Shown: positions 46,777 through 59,030, counted from the first letter of the stretch. The stretch: DNA of 64,000 nucleotides from Todiramphus chloris collaris (GCA_025345505.1 JANVCC010000030.1:14218168-14282167); one strand, 5' to 3'. The notes: generated by a model not told the origin, from the sequence alone. A program made the numbers and translations.

Positions 46777-47529
46777 CCTTTTTTTCTCCATTTTCACTTG
46801 GAGGTACTCAGGACCAGACATGACTGCAAAGGATAAGACATAGGAGCCACCGACAACTGTCCCATCCCCATGCCAGGGCTCTGGAGCAGGCACTGGCTGT
46901 GAAATTGAAGCGGATGCTGACAACAGTAAACACTGAGATGAAACCCAGAAGAATCAGTAATTTTCCTTATGCCCTTCAAACAAAGCCCATTCCTGTTGAA
47001 TGGGGGCTCATTATCGCAGCATCATGAGAGGAGGATTGTTGCCATAAAGCTAATGTGGTGATTTCAGGTACAGTTGCTGATGCCTGATTAAATGTGTCTA
47101 GGATCTGGCAGACTGATTGGATTGAATGGGCCAATATCCTATCCTGCTAATAGCAGACTCACAGAAGCACGTTATAATTAAAACCAGGATAAATGTAATC
47201 GATAAACTTTGATGAGAAGAGCTTCTGGCTTTGGGCACATCCAGGCGTGTCAGGTGAAGTGCAGAGGACAGATTCTGCAGCAGCATCCTTTTTGGCACAT
47301 GGGAGCAACCGTAGTTGTTCCGCATTGGGGTAATTGGAGATATAAAATGTAAGGTAATTCCAGAGACTTGAAGCTATTGCCTGAACTGATGATAATGCCT
47401 GCCATGCCCTGGGTTTGAAGAAGCTGGCATGGGAGGTTGGTGATGGAACCCTGAGTCCCAAGCTCTGCTGTAGATTTGGGGATGCATTTGAGCACTGTGG
47501 GCAGCCCAGGTCTCCTCATTGATGTAGGA
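46777..47529. other. Unique non-coding DNA
   Basis: No gene recognised and no repeat seen. Open frames are under about 100 codons and unconvincing. Confidence 0.45.
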
Positions 47530-47830
47530 TGAAGGGGGTTAGAGAGGCTACAGGAGAGACTGGAATGATTCAGGGGATCGAACAGACCTGTCTCACGAGG
47601 AGAGAGGATAAAAAAGCTGGGACTCTTAGCAGGGAGAGGAGGAGGCTTGAGAAGGATGAGATCATGAAGGCTTTAGGTAAGGGTGACTGGAGGTTTGTTC
47701 ACCACATCCCACAGCACCCTCACTGAAGGATGCCAGTTCAAACCATATACAAGGTGGCAGGTTTTTGCAGGGAGGCAGCGCTCTTCCGAAACACTCTGCC
47801 TGGAGACCATGGAGGCTGACAGTGTCAGCA
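47530..47830 (+). mobile_element. Old CR1/L3-like LINE fragment
   Basis: The order of motifs follows the 3' part of CR1-clade LINEs. It has 'tggaatgattcagggg', 'ctgtctcacgaggagagagg', 'aaaagctgggactcttagc', 'gaggaggcttgagaaggatg' and 'atcatgaaggcttta'. These are followed by 'ttcaccacatcccacagcac' and 'ggaggctgacagtgtcagcagg'. Similarity is clear but degraded, more like an ancient CR1/L3-type subfamily than the recent CR1 copies further right. The terminal repeat is not recognisable and the ends are approximate. Confidence 0.6.
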
Positions 47831-50800
47831 GGGTCGGTGTGGCTGTTCATGTAAGAGTTGATGTTATTGTGTCTGTCCTTCAACCTATGGCACAGGGCAG
47901 AGGCTGCACAGAGCACAGCACTACCCCGCTGCTCAGTGCTCAGCAAGCCCTCCTTGTTTCTCACTGTGAGCTCTTCTAGGAAAGGCTGTAAGATTCCTAG
48001 GGCTGCTTTGCAAGTGGAATGTTCATCATGATCAGCGTGGGGTGTCACTTAAAACCTGATTCATATGGATACCCCTGGAATGACATGTTTAATATGAGTT
48101 ATTTTTTATCCTCCAGCAATTTTCTGACTGCTCCTCTCTATAGATCTGTGAGATACAGAAAATGGCATATATCTCCTCTCATGCAGCCAATGTGGAAAGT
48201 AAAAAACTCGTTTCCTCAAGGGACATATTTTCCCCTGAGCAGGAGCCCAGGTATCAGAGCTGGTAGGCTGTTTCCTTGCTTCTGGTTGCAGAGACATAGC
48301 CCTGGTCAAAGCCCCTTGGGGCTGGACACACAGCCCAAGCAGCACACCTCCCCATTCAGTGCAGCTTCCTCCTTTTCCCTGTGATAAAAGCCAGTTGGGG
48401 ATGCTTCAGTCCAGTTCCTGCATCATGAGATCTCTGAACCCTTTTGTAAAGGTGAAGCCCCCTGAAATGTACAGATGAGGCATATGAAAAGGGATTCATT
48501 TGCTCACCCTATCCACACCTCTCTGCCCCATGCAGCATGGGTCATTTCCCAGAGCTTTTCCTCTTGGAATTATTTTCCATCATTTCTCTGAGTTTTGCCC
48601 TCCAGCCCTTGCCCTGGCTCAGTGCCATCTTGCTGGTCCCATTCAGATTTCCCTCTCTGAGATGGAGGTGCTGCTCCAATCCCTGAGCATCAGTGGGGGC
48701 TGCTGTGCCCCAAAGTCCCAGCAAAGGCAGAGGCCCTGTGGCTGGAGGGTCCCTGGTCCATCTACAGACTGCAGTACCATTCATGGCAAAAGCCCTGAGC
48801 AGCACCAAGGTTTACAGGTTAAGCAATAGATGGGTCTGAGTCAGGAGGAGCACCATTGCCTGCTCCGCAGGTCTCAGTGCACACCAGACACACATGACAG
48901 CAGTGTGTGGGTTCTCTGCATGTGTCCCCCTCATTTACTTGTCTTTGTGAGTACATATGTTTGCAAGGACACGTGTGAGCCTGCGTGTCCAGACTCCTAA
49001 CCCCATTTCTCTGGGAAGAAGCCACTCAAGAGCTCTTTCCAAGTAACATTTCCAATAAAGAAACCTGCGTAAATGGTGCGTAAAGCTTTTATGAATCAAG
49101 CCCTTAATCAGAACTTTGGGTTTCCAAGCACATCCTTCAGGCCAAACAGCCCTTTAATGCATTCATCACATTAAGAGTTAATTTACAACACGCGGTTTGA
49201 GATGAGCTCTCGGCCCTTTGGTAAGGATCCGCCTGAAGTGCGAGCCATGTGTTAACAACCCAAACGTATTCTGCTCTCAGCAAAAAAAAATTACCCTTGT
49301 TTTTTTTGCCCTTCAAGGGATACTCTGGGTCATGGAACAACATAGCAGTGGTGTGACGGGATGACTGCCGCGTTCATGAATTTTAGATGCCTGTGAGAAA
49401 TTATCTATTTTGCTGGACCCTTGCTGGGCTCAATCAGTTCCTCCATGGTTGGTGAAAATTAAGAGCCAGTATGATGCAAAGAGGATATTTTAGACACTGC
49501 TTGACATCAAAGCTCCCATCCCACCAACTTTGGTCTCTTTACCTCCCAGGACATGTCCCTTCTCTCTTTCCCCAAAAAGGATTAATATGTTTGATGTGCT
49601 CCCAGTTTCCAGAAATTGTCTTTCATGTCCAAAGGTTGTGTGTTTCTATGCAGAAATGATAGTTATGTTGAAAGGAGAAGATTCCATTGCCTAATGTCAT
49701 CTGCCCATGCAGGATGTTGTGAAGTCTTCGGGTGAACTGCAGAAAACTTTGGTCCACGCAGAGCAGATATAAGAAAGGCAGATCTTCTCCAACTTCTCAC
49801 TTTTCTCCCTCTGTTTTCTAAGTGGATAACAATTTTCAGAGCATTTTTCTCTTTTGAGACAGTACTATTCTGGAGGCAAGCCACAAATCCATTCATGACA
49901 TTAAAAGGCCATGCAAAGCACTTTGCTAAGCAGCATCTTTCCTGGAGAGATCTTGCAGAGCTTTGCAAAGCTTTGAAGACCCAGAAGGTCACAGTAGTAA
50001 CACTCACTGTATTGCTTTCCTTATATCCTCTTTTGTCTTCTCCTTTCATAGTAACGGGACAAAAACTGAGACTCAGGAGACATAAAGGGAGATTACAAAG
50101 CCACACTTCCAGTACTGCAGCCTCCCCCCTCCTCAACCCCACCATCCCCCTTTGCTGCACGGGTTTTGCTGCGTGGCACAGCTCCGTGTCTCAGCCTGTC
50201 ACATCCCAGCTGCAGGTGTGGGCTCCACTGTATTCAAGTAGAGTCATACCAGGAGAAGGGAGATGATAATCAGCTGTACCCCTAATAGAGATGACCAGAA
50301 AAGCTTTACAGTTTCAGATGAAAAAAAGGCTATTTTAATTTAAATGAAAATCTTTTCCAAAAGATATCAATTTCAGCACAATATTGTTTAGGAAAAAGAG
50401 TCTCAAATTACCCTGTATTCATATGCTGTCATTGGATGATTTCCATTTTTCATCTATTTTGTTTCAAAAACAAACCCATAATTTCTAAGATATATATATG
50501 TACCTCATATAGCTTTAAAGGTTGAAGCCAGACAAAGCTCGAGTCCACTAAACCTAAACTTTTCAGTTAAACCTTTTTTTTTACAAGTTAATAACAATGG
50601 AAAAGTTTAAAGCTTTGGGGGTTTCTACTGCAGAACTGGGGAAAAAAAAATTGTAGAATTTTAATGAAAAGAACATGGGGTTCTCACTCCACTCTTCTAC
50701 TGGTGGACTGACTCGAGGAACACAGGAAACCTGGGTTCACATCCCTCCCCTGCTTGATTTGGACTGGACATTTGGATGAATGTCTTACTTATCTTTTCCT

Positions 50801-51152
50801 GGGCCTCCTCCTGCTCAGATTGCTCCACTTTTCCACAGAGTAAAAAGAACAGACCTGTTAGGCTTTGCCTGGACCCTGCTGAGAGCAGCACCCCTCCAGC
50901 AGTGTGTTTTCCTCTGCCTTGACCTGACGTTTTAAACAGCTAACTGAAGATGGCATTGCACTTGCTAGGCAAAGTTTGCTTGATCTTCCCCAGAATTACC
51001 CTCTTCCTCATTACATAGCTTCCTTCCGAGCCTCTGCTCCTCTTGTGTCTGCCTTGGTGCCACTGGCTCAGTGGAAAGTATCTGCCCAGGAGCATCTTCC
51101 CAACATTGCAAAGCCTGGCTCATAGCTGGGGAGATCTTCTCTCTTCTTCTTC
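47831..51152. other. Unique non-coding DNA
   Basis: No gene recognised. The 165-codon minus-strand frame at 49663-50160 overlaps a 123-codon plus-strand frame and neither shows a family signature. A weak MIR-like core lies near 50050 (aaaaactgagactcaggaga). 50300-50680 is AT-rich. Confidence 0.45.
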
Positions 51153-51256
51153 CTCTTCTCTTCTCTTCTCTTCTCTTCTCTTCTCTTCTCTTCTCTTCTN
51201 NNNNNNNNNCTTCTCTTCTCTTCTCTTCTCTTCTCTTCTCTTCTCTTCTCTTCTCT
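51153..51256. repeat. (TTCTC)n pentanucleotide microsatellite with assembly gap
   Basis: Near-perfect pyrimidine array, read as TTCTC on the plus strand and GAGAA on the minus strand, interrupted by ten N. The period is in phase on both sides of the gap. The true length is unknown. The array creates artificial Ser/Leu and Arg/Glu/Lys open frames. Confidence 0.95.
51200..51209. other. Assembly gap (10 N)
   Basis: Ten undetermined bases inside the TTCTC array, most likely a placeholder for collapsed or unread repeat units. Confidence 0.99.
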
Positions 51257-53300
51257 CTTCATTAACTTCATGCCCGCTGCTGAGGTTTCCCTGTGTTTAT
51301 AGAAGATGGTGAAAGCTGTGTGGTGATACAGAGAAAGTTTCAATTTCCCAGCCCAGGCAAATACTTCGTTGACATTTGCAACATTGCAGAGACCAGTTCT
51401 CTCCTGCACAACATGCAGACAAATAATCCTCACACAACTGATCTCAAATCTCTTGATCCAGTCTTTGAATTTAGGAGCCTTATATCATGTAAATACATAT
51501 GAAAGCCTATTAGCTCCTTTGATCATGTTAACCTGCCGCTGTGCACAATTAGTTTGAAATCTTTGTCTGAAAAGCTCCATATAAGTGTAAGACAAGATGC
51601 AGGGGAAGGATTCAGCCTGTCAGAAGGAAATGACTTTTGAGAAGATGAAAATACTGTATCATTATGTTATTCAAATATAATTCTTGCTAGTCTAATATGA
51701 AAGCCATATCCAGCCATATCATAAAATTGCTCTAGAATGACACTGAGCCCCCTACTAGACTTGTCTCAGGACAGACATTGTCCCTGGCTCTGAGTGGACA
51801 CAGTATATTAAATAGTGGCATGACAAATGGTGACAGCATGGAAGAGAAGATGTCAAGGCCTTGAGATTAAATAAATTACGATCTAAATGGACACAGTGTT
51901 TTGGGGAAACAATGTTGTTCCCATTTTAAATATCTTATCAGTGGCTGGTATGAAAAAAAATATAGACTAAATGCTGAGTTTAGTGTCTGGTATCTTCTCT
52001 TATCCATCGGATGATCAGTCCCTCTCTAGAGGGACCCTCTTTTGTATTCTTTGAAAATGTGTTGATCAGTTTACAGGATGGAAGATGTTGTGTACTGCAG
52101 TTTCACCTTGGCTCTGGACTGTAGCAATTTCATTGTCTTGAACACCCTTGTCTGGAAGGGATGTCCATACTGTTTTCCCCAAATACTGCCTGACATCATC
52201 CCTTGAGTAAGCTATTCAGGAAGCTCACTATCCTCGTGAGATCAGTCTGGCCTCTGCTGGAACCAGTCCTATCTCCTCTCTCCCACATGGACCATTCACT
52301 TGACAATTTGTCATTTTTACCCTCACCGGGTAGGTGAAAGGATCAAGACAATAACAGTATTGTTTCTCCTGTACAAGGCATAGGAATTACTGCTTCTAGT
52401 CATAGATTTCTGCCTCTGCCTTGATCTTACTGCTTGAGATGGCTGGAGCTGCAGCCTCCCAAAGGAGATATAAAAACCCTCAAAGCCACTTCACTTCTGC
52501 AATAGCAGCCATGTCTCTTATCTGCAAAGATCATATAAGCAGTAAAACACTCCATCCAAGCCGGGCACAGACAAGCTTCCAGTGTAATTAAATGTGAGGA
52601 TTGGTTATGTGGGAAAGGGAAGAAATCTAATGCTGTTCAGTGAGAGTATTCCAAAGGGAGCCGGTTAAAATAATCCACAAGGCTAATCAGCCATGATATT
52701 TTCCTTGTTATTTCTGGGTCCCCTGCAAGGTGTCAGATGTTTGATAATGGCTATTCTCCAATCACCAGCAAAAGGAAATGAAGAGCATCCTCTAAACACT
52801 ACGCTGGAGGAAAGTTTGTTATACCATGTCTTCATCAGCATCTCTGCACAGCTCTGTTGGTGCTACCAGAACACAGTGGTTCTCCTTGGTCCACATGTTT
52901 GGCAGTGCTGATAAGCCCCCGTCTCCCTGGAAAGAGCTCACCCCACTCTGCTTGAAAAACCTGCTAAGTTCCTTCCTCTGCAGCTCACGCTGCAGTCATA
53001 TCCTTAGCTGACAGGCAGTCTACGTGGTTAGAGCTAAGTGCTTTGTTTTTCGAGGGGGAGATGGAGGCAGAGACGAAAGAGCTACACATCACATGTTTTG
53101 TGTTTGCACACATGCTGATTTAGCCCCTTGCAAAGGTTTAAGCAGAGCAGCGAAAGGGCTTTTCTGACCACTCTAAAGGACCTTGTTGTCAAAGGGACCC
53201 AGGTCCTAACATTGCCTCACTGAGCCCTCTATTTATTTTGTGCAACAGGAGTGCACCAAGGTGGTTAGAGGGAAATGTGAGTCCTCTTGCAAACAAAACT
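51257..53300. other. Unique non-coding DNA
   Basis: No gene recognised; AT-rich in 51480-51980. No interspersed repeat identified by eye. Confidence 0.45.
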
Positions 53301-53490
53301 AGAATCATAGCATCATAGAAAATTTTGGGTTGGAAGGAACCTTTAAAGGTCCTTTAGTCCAACCTGTCTGCAATCAGCAGGGACTTCTTCAACTAGATCA
53401 GGCTTCTCAGAGCCCCATCAAGCCTGACCTTGAATGTTTCCAGGGATGGGGCCTCTACCACCTTCCCGGAGTTTGGGAAATGTTCACCTG
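53301..53490 (-). mobile_element. CR1 LINE fragment, 3' end
   Basis: On the plus strand it starts with the CR1 terminal repeat in reverse (agaatcatagcatcatagaa). It continues with gggttggaaggaacctttaa, 'aggtcctttagtccaacc', 'aactagatcaggcttctcag' and 'ccagggatggggcctctacc', the reverse complement of a CR1 3' end. The element is 5'-truncated at about 53490. The following 'catcctggtttgtgctgg' is not CR1. Confidence 0.93.
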
Positions 53491-56400
53491 AACACGCATC
53501 CTGGTTTGTGCTGGACAGCAATCTATTGGCTTAAAATATCCCAGCCAAATGATTTGGTGCACAGAGCTAAAACCTTCTGAAGTGGGAGGAGCTGGGATAC
53601 AAGAGACTCAGTGGTGATTACTTAGCACCAGGCTGTTTCAGAGAATGTGAGACCTCATCTGAGGCAGAAAACTAGCACATTACAAATTAAGCCCAATTTC
53701 AGACCTGTTCTTATGCTTCTGGACACACATGGCGTGTAACGCCAGGCAGTGAGCAACAGTGGGGATGGAGGGGGATTTCTCCTTGTCCTACAGGTAGAGG
53801 ATGTGGTTCCCCATAGCTGTGCACACTTCCAGAAAAAGCAGTGTGGCTTTGGGTGGGCTGTGGCAGAGCTGTGTTCCTTGAACAATTTGATGGGTGATGC
53901 TACTGGGAATAGAGATACCATCTGAGTGTTGTTATGCTTCTCTCCTGAGCTGAGTGACCCACATGCTTTTTGGCACCAGGGGGGACTGTTTGTTAAAGGG
54001 GACAACAGCCAGGCATTTCCAGGCTTCTGGCAATTTGAGGAATTGTAAAGAAAAAAGTTGTTTGCCGATTGAATAAAGAGAGGAAAATAATCAGACAATG
54101 CAAACACTTGAGATACCTTTTGTCTGCTCCCCTGTTAGTAATGGTTCTCTGAGCAGCCCTTTTCCTCCACAGCTGACTGAGATGATTTTTCAATTAGCCA
54201 AACTTTCAGGTTGCTTCCCGTGAGCTCTGTGGAGAACTCACTGCTGCATTATGCAGCCCTTCTTGTAATTTCCACCCTTTCAACTCACCTTGCTGCCTTC
54301 TCCTCCTTGCAAAATCATGAGATCCGGGCACAGATTCATATCTGGATGTGTCCTGGCCACCAGGAAAATGCCAGAGAGCTGCTTTCCAACCTCTGTGGCA
54401 ATGAGGAACAAATTAAGGTAAAGGAAGCTTTGCTTTTCCCTAGGGCTTGCCCTGAGCACTGGACTGCTGCAAAAGCTACTGAATCAGTGCCAGTCTCAGG
54501 GACCACTGTGGCAAAGGGGTTGGGCTCAGGGAGAGCTTCTGGTGGTCCTCCATCAAGGAGGCATCCAGTGAGCTCAGCAGTCCGTGTAGCTCATTCAGCT
54601 CCTTCAGGGCCACAGAGAACCCTGACTGTCCAGATGAAATCTAAAGAAACCCACGACCTCATTTACAGCAGTAATTCCAGATGCAAATTGCCACAGCCTC
54701 ATGGGTGGATATTGCTTTGAGGATATGTGGTCTGTGAATACATTTTCTTCCTTGAATCTGTATCTCAGAGGCTTTCACGTGGCTTTAACAATTTGGCCTG
54801 TAGGACATTTTGTACCTGCCAAAGTACCCTGGCTGGAGGGGACCAAGGTCTCCATACAGGCTGTTCTGTTGGAATTGCAGTAGTGTCAGGACTTTTCGGG
54901 TTTGTAGGTATCCAACAACCTGGACATTGATGGGAAATGTCTCTAAAAATATATGGTCCATTTGATCAGAAGTGCTCACTGGCTTTCTGGGTGGAGTTTT
55001 CTGAACTGTCTAGTCCAGAAGGTTGAAAGAAACGGTCAGGTTGGCATTTCTTGTCGAAGAATCTACTAAAATCCCCCACGTCTCTGTTGTTTGGCTTCCC
55101 CTGACGAAAGACTAACATGTATCCAGACCTTCTGCTGCCTTTAATCTTTCCCGAGATGCAAAGAAATAAAATCCCAGGGACTGACTTTCACCTTTTTCTT
55201 TTGTAAGGACTCAAGCCAGCCCTTCCTCGGAGTCTGTGAGGATGCTCGCTTCAGTGACCTGCCTGGGCAGAGGAGTGTGCTGGGGGCAGGAGAAGAAGTT
55301 ACCATAAGGAGACAAGTGTCACCCAATGAAAAATACTGCTCTGTTTTGCTAACCTTTAACTTTCCAGTGAAACAGTCATCTCTTGTTTCTGGTCGCAGAT
55401 GACCCACAACCAGTCTTTCTGTGTGATGGGCTCAGGGAGCTGGAGGGGAGGATATTCCTTAGGGGTGCAAGCATGGAGTCAGGATGTCATCTGTGTGCCT
55501 GGGGTACCATCTGCTTTCTTCACTGCTGAGCACTGACACACCTTAGCAACATGGAGTGGAATTTCTCAGGGGTGCCTATCCTTGGGCAACCAGGCTTGTG
55601 CTTATGTAGGGATGTAGTCATGCAAAGTGGCCTCTCAGCATGAGGCAAGTACCTGTTACTGAAACACTTTGAAGCAAGCTAAGGTTCCCATTATTTTCTG
55701 AGCCTTGCAACAGTGCTGTTGCCTCATCTGAGGCTGTTTCTTGTGCTTCTCAGGAGCTAATAGGAGTCCACCCACTCCCAGTCCGTGGGGAGGGCTCCTA
55801 AATAAGCACCCTGGAGCTGTGTGCACTACTGCAGGACCCAGCTCCATCCCTGGATTGCTCTGCAGACCAGGCCTGTATTTGTGAGCAGCCATGTAAGGAA
55901 CACCTGGAGAATGTCCTGGAGACCTAATCCCGGCTAGTTCTGTGGCAAAGATGAACTCACAGACCATCTCTTGCTCAGGTAGCCTTTTCTAAATGGATAC
56001 TGGAAGGCTAATGAAGGTGGCAGTGAGCAGCTGGAGGCAGAGAAAGACCTCAGCTACAAGATCAGAGCTGTCTTGGTATTTCTTTTAGATATGGAATTTG
56101 TAATTAAACTTTTCTTCTCATCCTTCAGTGGGTTTTGGTTCAAGCTCTGCAGGGCAATTTGATGAAGAGACAGTGCTGCACTGCAGACCCCAGAGGATAA
56201 ATGGTTTCTCTACTGGACTTTTGCTGTGGTTGCATTTAGTCACTTTTCTCACACTGGCAGCACCTTCAGCCTGACCCAATAGGGAATGTGTTCTGGAGAA
56301 CATCACTGAATAAATACTGTACATCACATTGGCATCAGCAATGGGAATTGCAGGGATGGGTGTGTGCTGTGGGAGGGCAAAGTTTGGGAGAGGCATTGGA

Positions 56401-57394
56401 AAGCCAGGCTGTAGGTTGCTGGAACGCTAAAAGTCCCATTACTAAAGACTTTACTGAGTTTCTTGGTCATAAGGACATGTTTCCCAGTTGTGATGCCTCC
56501 CAGAGTTGTGAGCTATGCCAGGTACCTCAAATGCTCTCAGATCCGCATATTGAAGTTTCTCAGAGATGAATTACCATGTGTAATTGCCATGATGGATAAC
56601 GTGGTGAGGTATTGAACGGGGCCCTGGAGTCATTCAGGACCTACATTTGCCTCTTTTGTTCAGATGGAAAATTAAATGATTCTTAAAATAATAAATGTGC
56701 ACCCTGGAGAGAAATACTCAGTTGCTCCCTCAAGAGGTGCTGTGCTGTTCTTGTGTGGAACAAGGAATAATGAAGGTAATTGAAAAGTTATTACTTCGGG
56801 GGCAAATTTATCTTGACTTGTATAGCCTTGCAAATACACTTGACTGGTGAAGTAATCCATGTAGTGCAACAGGGAGAACAGCCGTGCTTTAGAAAACCAG
56901 GCCATCAGACCTGGGGTCAGGTTCTGTACCGCCTTGTTCTTTGTGTGGTTGTAAAGGTCTTTGAGCTAATCCCATGCCAACCAGCTGTATGGTGCTGCCT
57001 GATCTGACCAGGGTAAGAATGTACAAGATAAAGTGTGTCATCTGGGCTGGGACAGATTAAGATCTCTCAAACCATGGAGAACTCACTAAACTGTAGGCAA
57101 CGGGTCAGGGAAACAGTGTGCTTGGATATCAACAGCAGGATCTGTAATGTATGGGAGAGATTGGCCTTAGTCAACCTCTTGGCGCAACTGAGTCACATCA
57201 GGAGAGACTGCAAGGATTTGGCCATGCTTCTGCTCACTGGTATCAGCCATCCAGTCTCTTCCATGTAATTTTGTCTTCTCTGTGGCTGTAGCCAAATGGT
57301 GGAGGTGGACGTGGGATGGGATGACCAGTGGGTGCAGGGAGGGCTGGCACAGTGAGGTGGAGAAAGCCTGTCAGAAGCCACTGAGATGGCAGAG
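53491..57394. other. Unique non-coding DNA
   Basis: No gene recognised. The 169-codon plus-strand frame at 54211-54720 and the 150-codon minus-strand frame at 53655-54107 have no signature and no splice context. No repeats identified. Confidence 0.45.
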
Positions 57395-57835
57395 GCCGAT
57401 GGATGAGGCAAGGTGAGAGTTGGGTTTATTTGAGCCTGAAGATGAGAGGGAGAAGGAGAATCTCACTGCTGGCTTCAGCTACCACCAAGGCAACTGGAGC
57501 TGGACTGTCCTCAGAGGTGCACAGCAAGAGGACAAGAGGCCATGGGCAGAGGCTGCAGCAGGGTCAATGACAATAAGATATAATGAAAATATAGAATAGA
57601 ATAGAATAGAATAGAATAGAATAGAATAGAATAGAATAGAATAGAATAGAAAATCCCTTTATAACAAGCGGTGTGCTCCCAAGACAGAGCAGTGGTGTGG
57701 GAATCTCTCTTTGGAGATATTTAAAACTCAGCAGGACAAGGCTGAGAGCAACATGCCCTGGCTTTGAAATCTGCCCCTTCTTGCAGAGGGGAGGACTGGA
57801 GACCTCCAGAGGTCCCAGCCTGCCTCAGTTGTGTT
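57395..57835 (+). mobile_element. CR1 LINE fragment interrupted by a microsatellite
   Basis: Left of the microsatellite: 'gagagttgggtttatttgag' 'cctgaagatgagag', then 'ggactgtcctcagaggtgca' and 'gaggacaagaggccatgggc', typical CR1 3'-region order. Right of it, the element resumes with 'ttggagatatttaaaactca', 'gcaggacaaggctgagagca' and 'gagacctccagaggtcc', which lie just before the CR1 terminus. The stretch normally between these two parts is missing and an ATAGA array sits there instead. The terminal repeat itself is eroded (cagttgtgttgc). Ends are approximate. Confidence 0.72.
57591..57651 (+). repeat. (ATAGA)n pentanucleotide microsatellite
   Basis: Twelve perfect ATAGA units in a row, inside the body of the CR1 copy. 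Long and perfect enough to be polymorphic. Confidence 0.97.
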
Positions 57836-58378
57836 GCTTCTTTGGTACTGACTTGTAAAGAAGAGAAATTAAACCTTGCTAGTTCTGCAGAGGCAAGGAA
57901 GCCACAGGAGCTGCAGTCTGCCTCACCAGGGAGCTTGTAGGCTAAGGTACAGCTGATTAATACTTTCTTGGTTGTGCTAAAAGATTGAAGAGTTTTTTAG
58001 ATCTCACAGACCAGGCAACGACAGAGACTCTCTGTTCCCTGCAGCTCAGCAAGTGCTGGGAGTCTTCTAAGGGATGGTGGCTTGATTCCTTGAGCTGTTT
58101 TCAGAGATGGTGCAGGGGCAGCTGCAGGAGCATCCAGCGTGTGAGTGGTGCCCCTGCCATGCACACCCTGAGGAGAAAAAAAGGAAGAGAAAAACAAAAG
58201 GGAGAATTTGTTCCTCAGTATCTGCCTGGGACCTGGGCTGGCTGCAGGGAATTTCAAAGCAACACTTCAAAAAGAGCTTTTTGTTGCTCTTTTTTTCATG
58301 TGTGGCTGTTTGTTTTTAAAAATTAATTCAAGTGAAATGAGAGTTTTCACATGTTTTTTGTTTGGTTGTTTTTTGTTG

Positions 58379-58405
58379 TTTTTTTTTTTTTTTTTTTTAA
58401 AAAAA
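58379..58405. repeat. T20 run followed by A7
   Basis: Twenty T directly followed by seven A, preceded by GTT/TTTG-rich sequence. The T/A switch can fold back into a short hairpin. Confidence 0.85.
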
Positions 58406-58740
58406 GCTCTCAAATAATTAGAGTACTTAAAGTAAACAGGCTCTTCATGCTTTATTACCTGATGTGTATTATGGCTCCATTAACGCACTGTGGCACTTCT
58501 GCTGTTTTCCGTATTTCGAAACGTTTCAAAGATAGGACTCAAATCATCGATGTTAATTGCCAACAGAACAGAAATGAACCTTCTAAAAGGGAAATAATTT
58601 TATAGCTCTAATTTGATTAAGTAGTAAAGCTCATTGTTTCCATCTTAGGTGGACAGTAAAAACACAAGTAAAGCTAATATTTATTAATCTTAATGTGCAG
58701 GCCAGGCAATTACGCTGCCCATCGTGACAGTGAGGACTGC
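58406..58740. promoter_or_regulatory. Candidate conserved non-coding element
   Basis: Unique sequence with retained CpGs in an AT-rich setting (ccattaacgcactgtgg, gtatttcgaaacgtttc, caaatcatcgatgttaattg, gcaattacgctgcccatcg). It also has several TAAT-type cores (caaataattagagt, tattaatcttaatgtgc). This is one of the two stretches in the window that most resemble a deeply conserved developmental enhancer. Function is inferred from composition only. Confidence 0.38.
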
Positions 58741-58797
58741 ACAGCTCTCACTTGCTCCCTCGCCCTGTGTTTGCACATCCTTTGGGTAAACAGGAAA

Positions 58798-58815
58798 GGG
58801 GAGGGAAGGGGGGGG
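58798..58815 (+). other. G-quadruplex-type G cluster
   Basis: GGGGAGGGAAGGGGGGGG contains four possible tracts of three or more G separated by short loops. Confidence 0.6.
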
Positions 58816-58982
58816 ATGCTGGTGCTAATTAGAGATATGAAATTCTCTTTCCAAAGGGCTCCTATTTTAATCCTGTGCTCAGGACTATGGATGCAGGTAG
58901 GTGACTGTGTTTGGTGACCATGGCCACAACCCAGGAGCGGATGAGCAGGTCCCGGAGGAGCTGTGACATATGCACGCAGAAG

Positions 58983-59030
58983 TACGTGTGTGGGCACGCG
59001 CACGCGTCTACACGTGCAAAGTCACGCATA
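58983..59030. other. CpG-dense alternating purine-pyrimidine tract
   Basis: gcacgcgcacgcgt at 58994-59007 alternates purine and pyrimidine without a break. Further alternating pieces (tacgtgtgtg before, cacgtgc after) and about nine CpGs lie within 50 bases. Such sequence can adopt Z-DNA under supercoiling. Confidence 0.6.

Noticed and set aside
49663-50160. 165-codon open frame on the minus strand
   Set aside because: Overlaps a plus-strand frame of similar quality; neither shows a domain.
51068-51433. Arg/Glu/Lys repeat protein
   Set aside because: Produced by translating the GAGAA microsatellite across an N gap.
53491-53530. 'catcctggtttgtgctgg' resembling the start of the ERVL-type LTR
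   Set aside because: Similarity stops after about 20 bases and no further LTR sequence follows.
54211-54720. 169-codon open frame on the plus strand
   Set aside because: Random-looking composition with no domain; no promoter, splice or poly(A) support.
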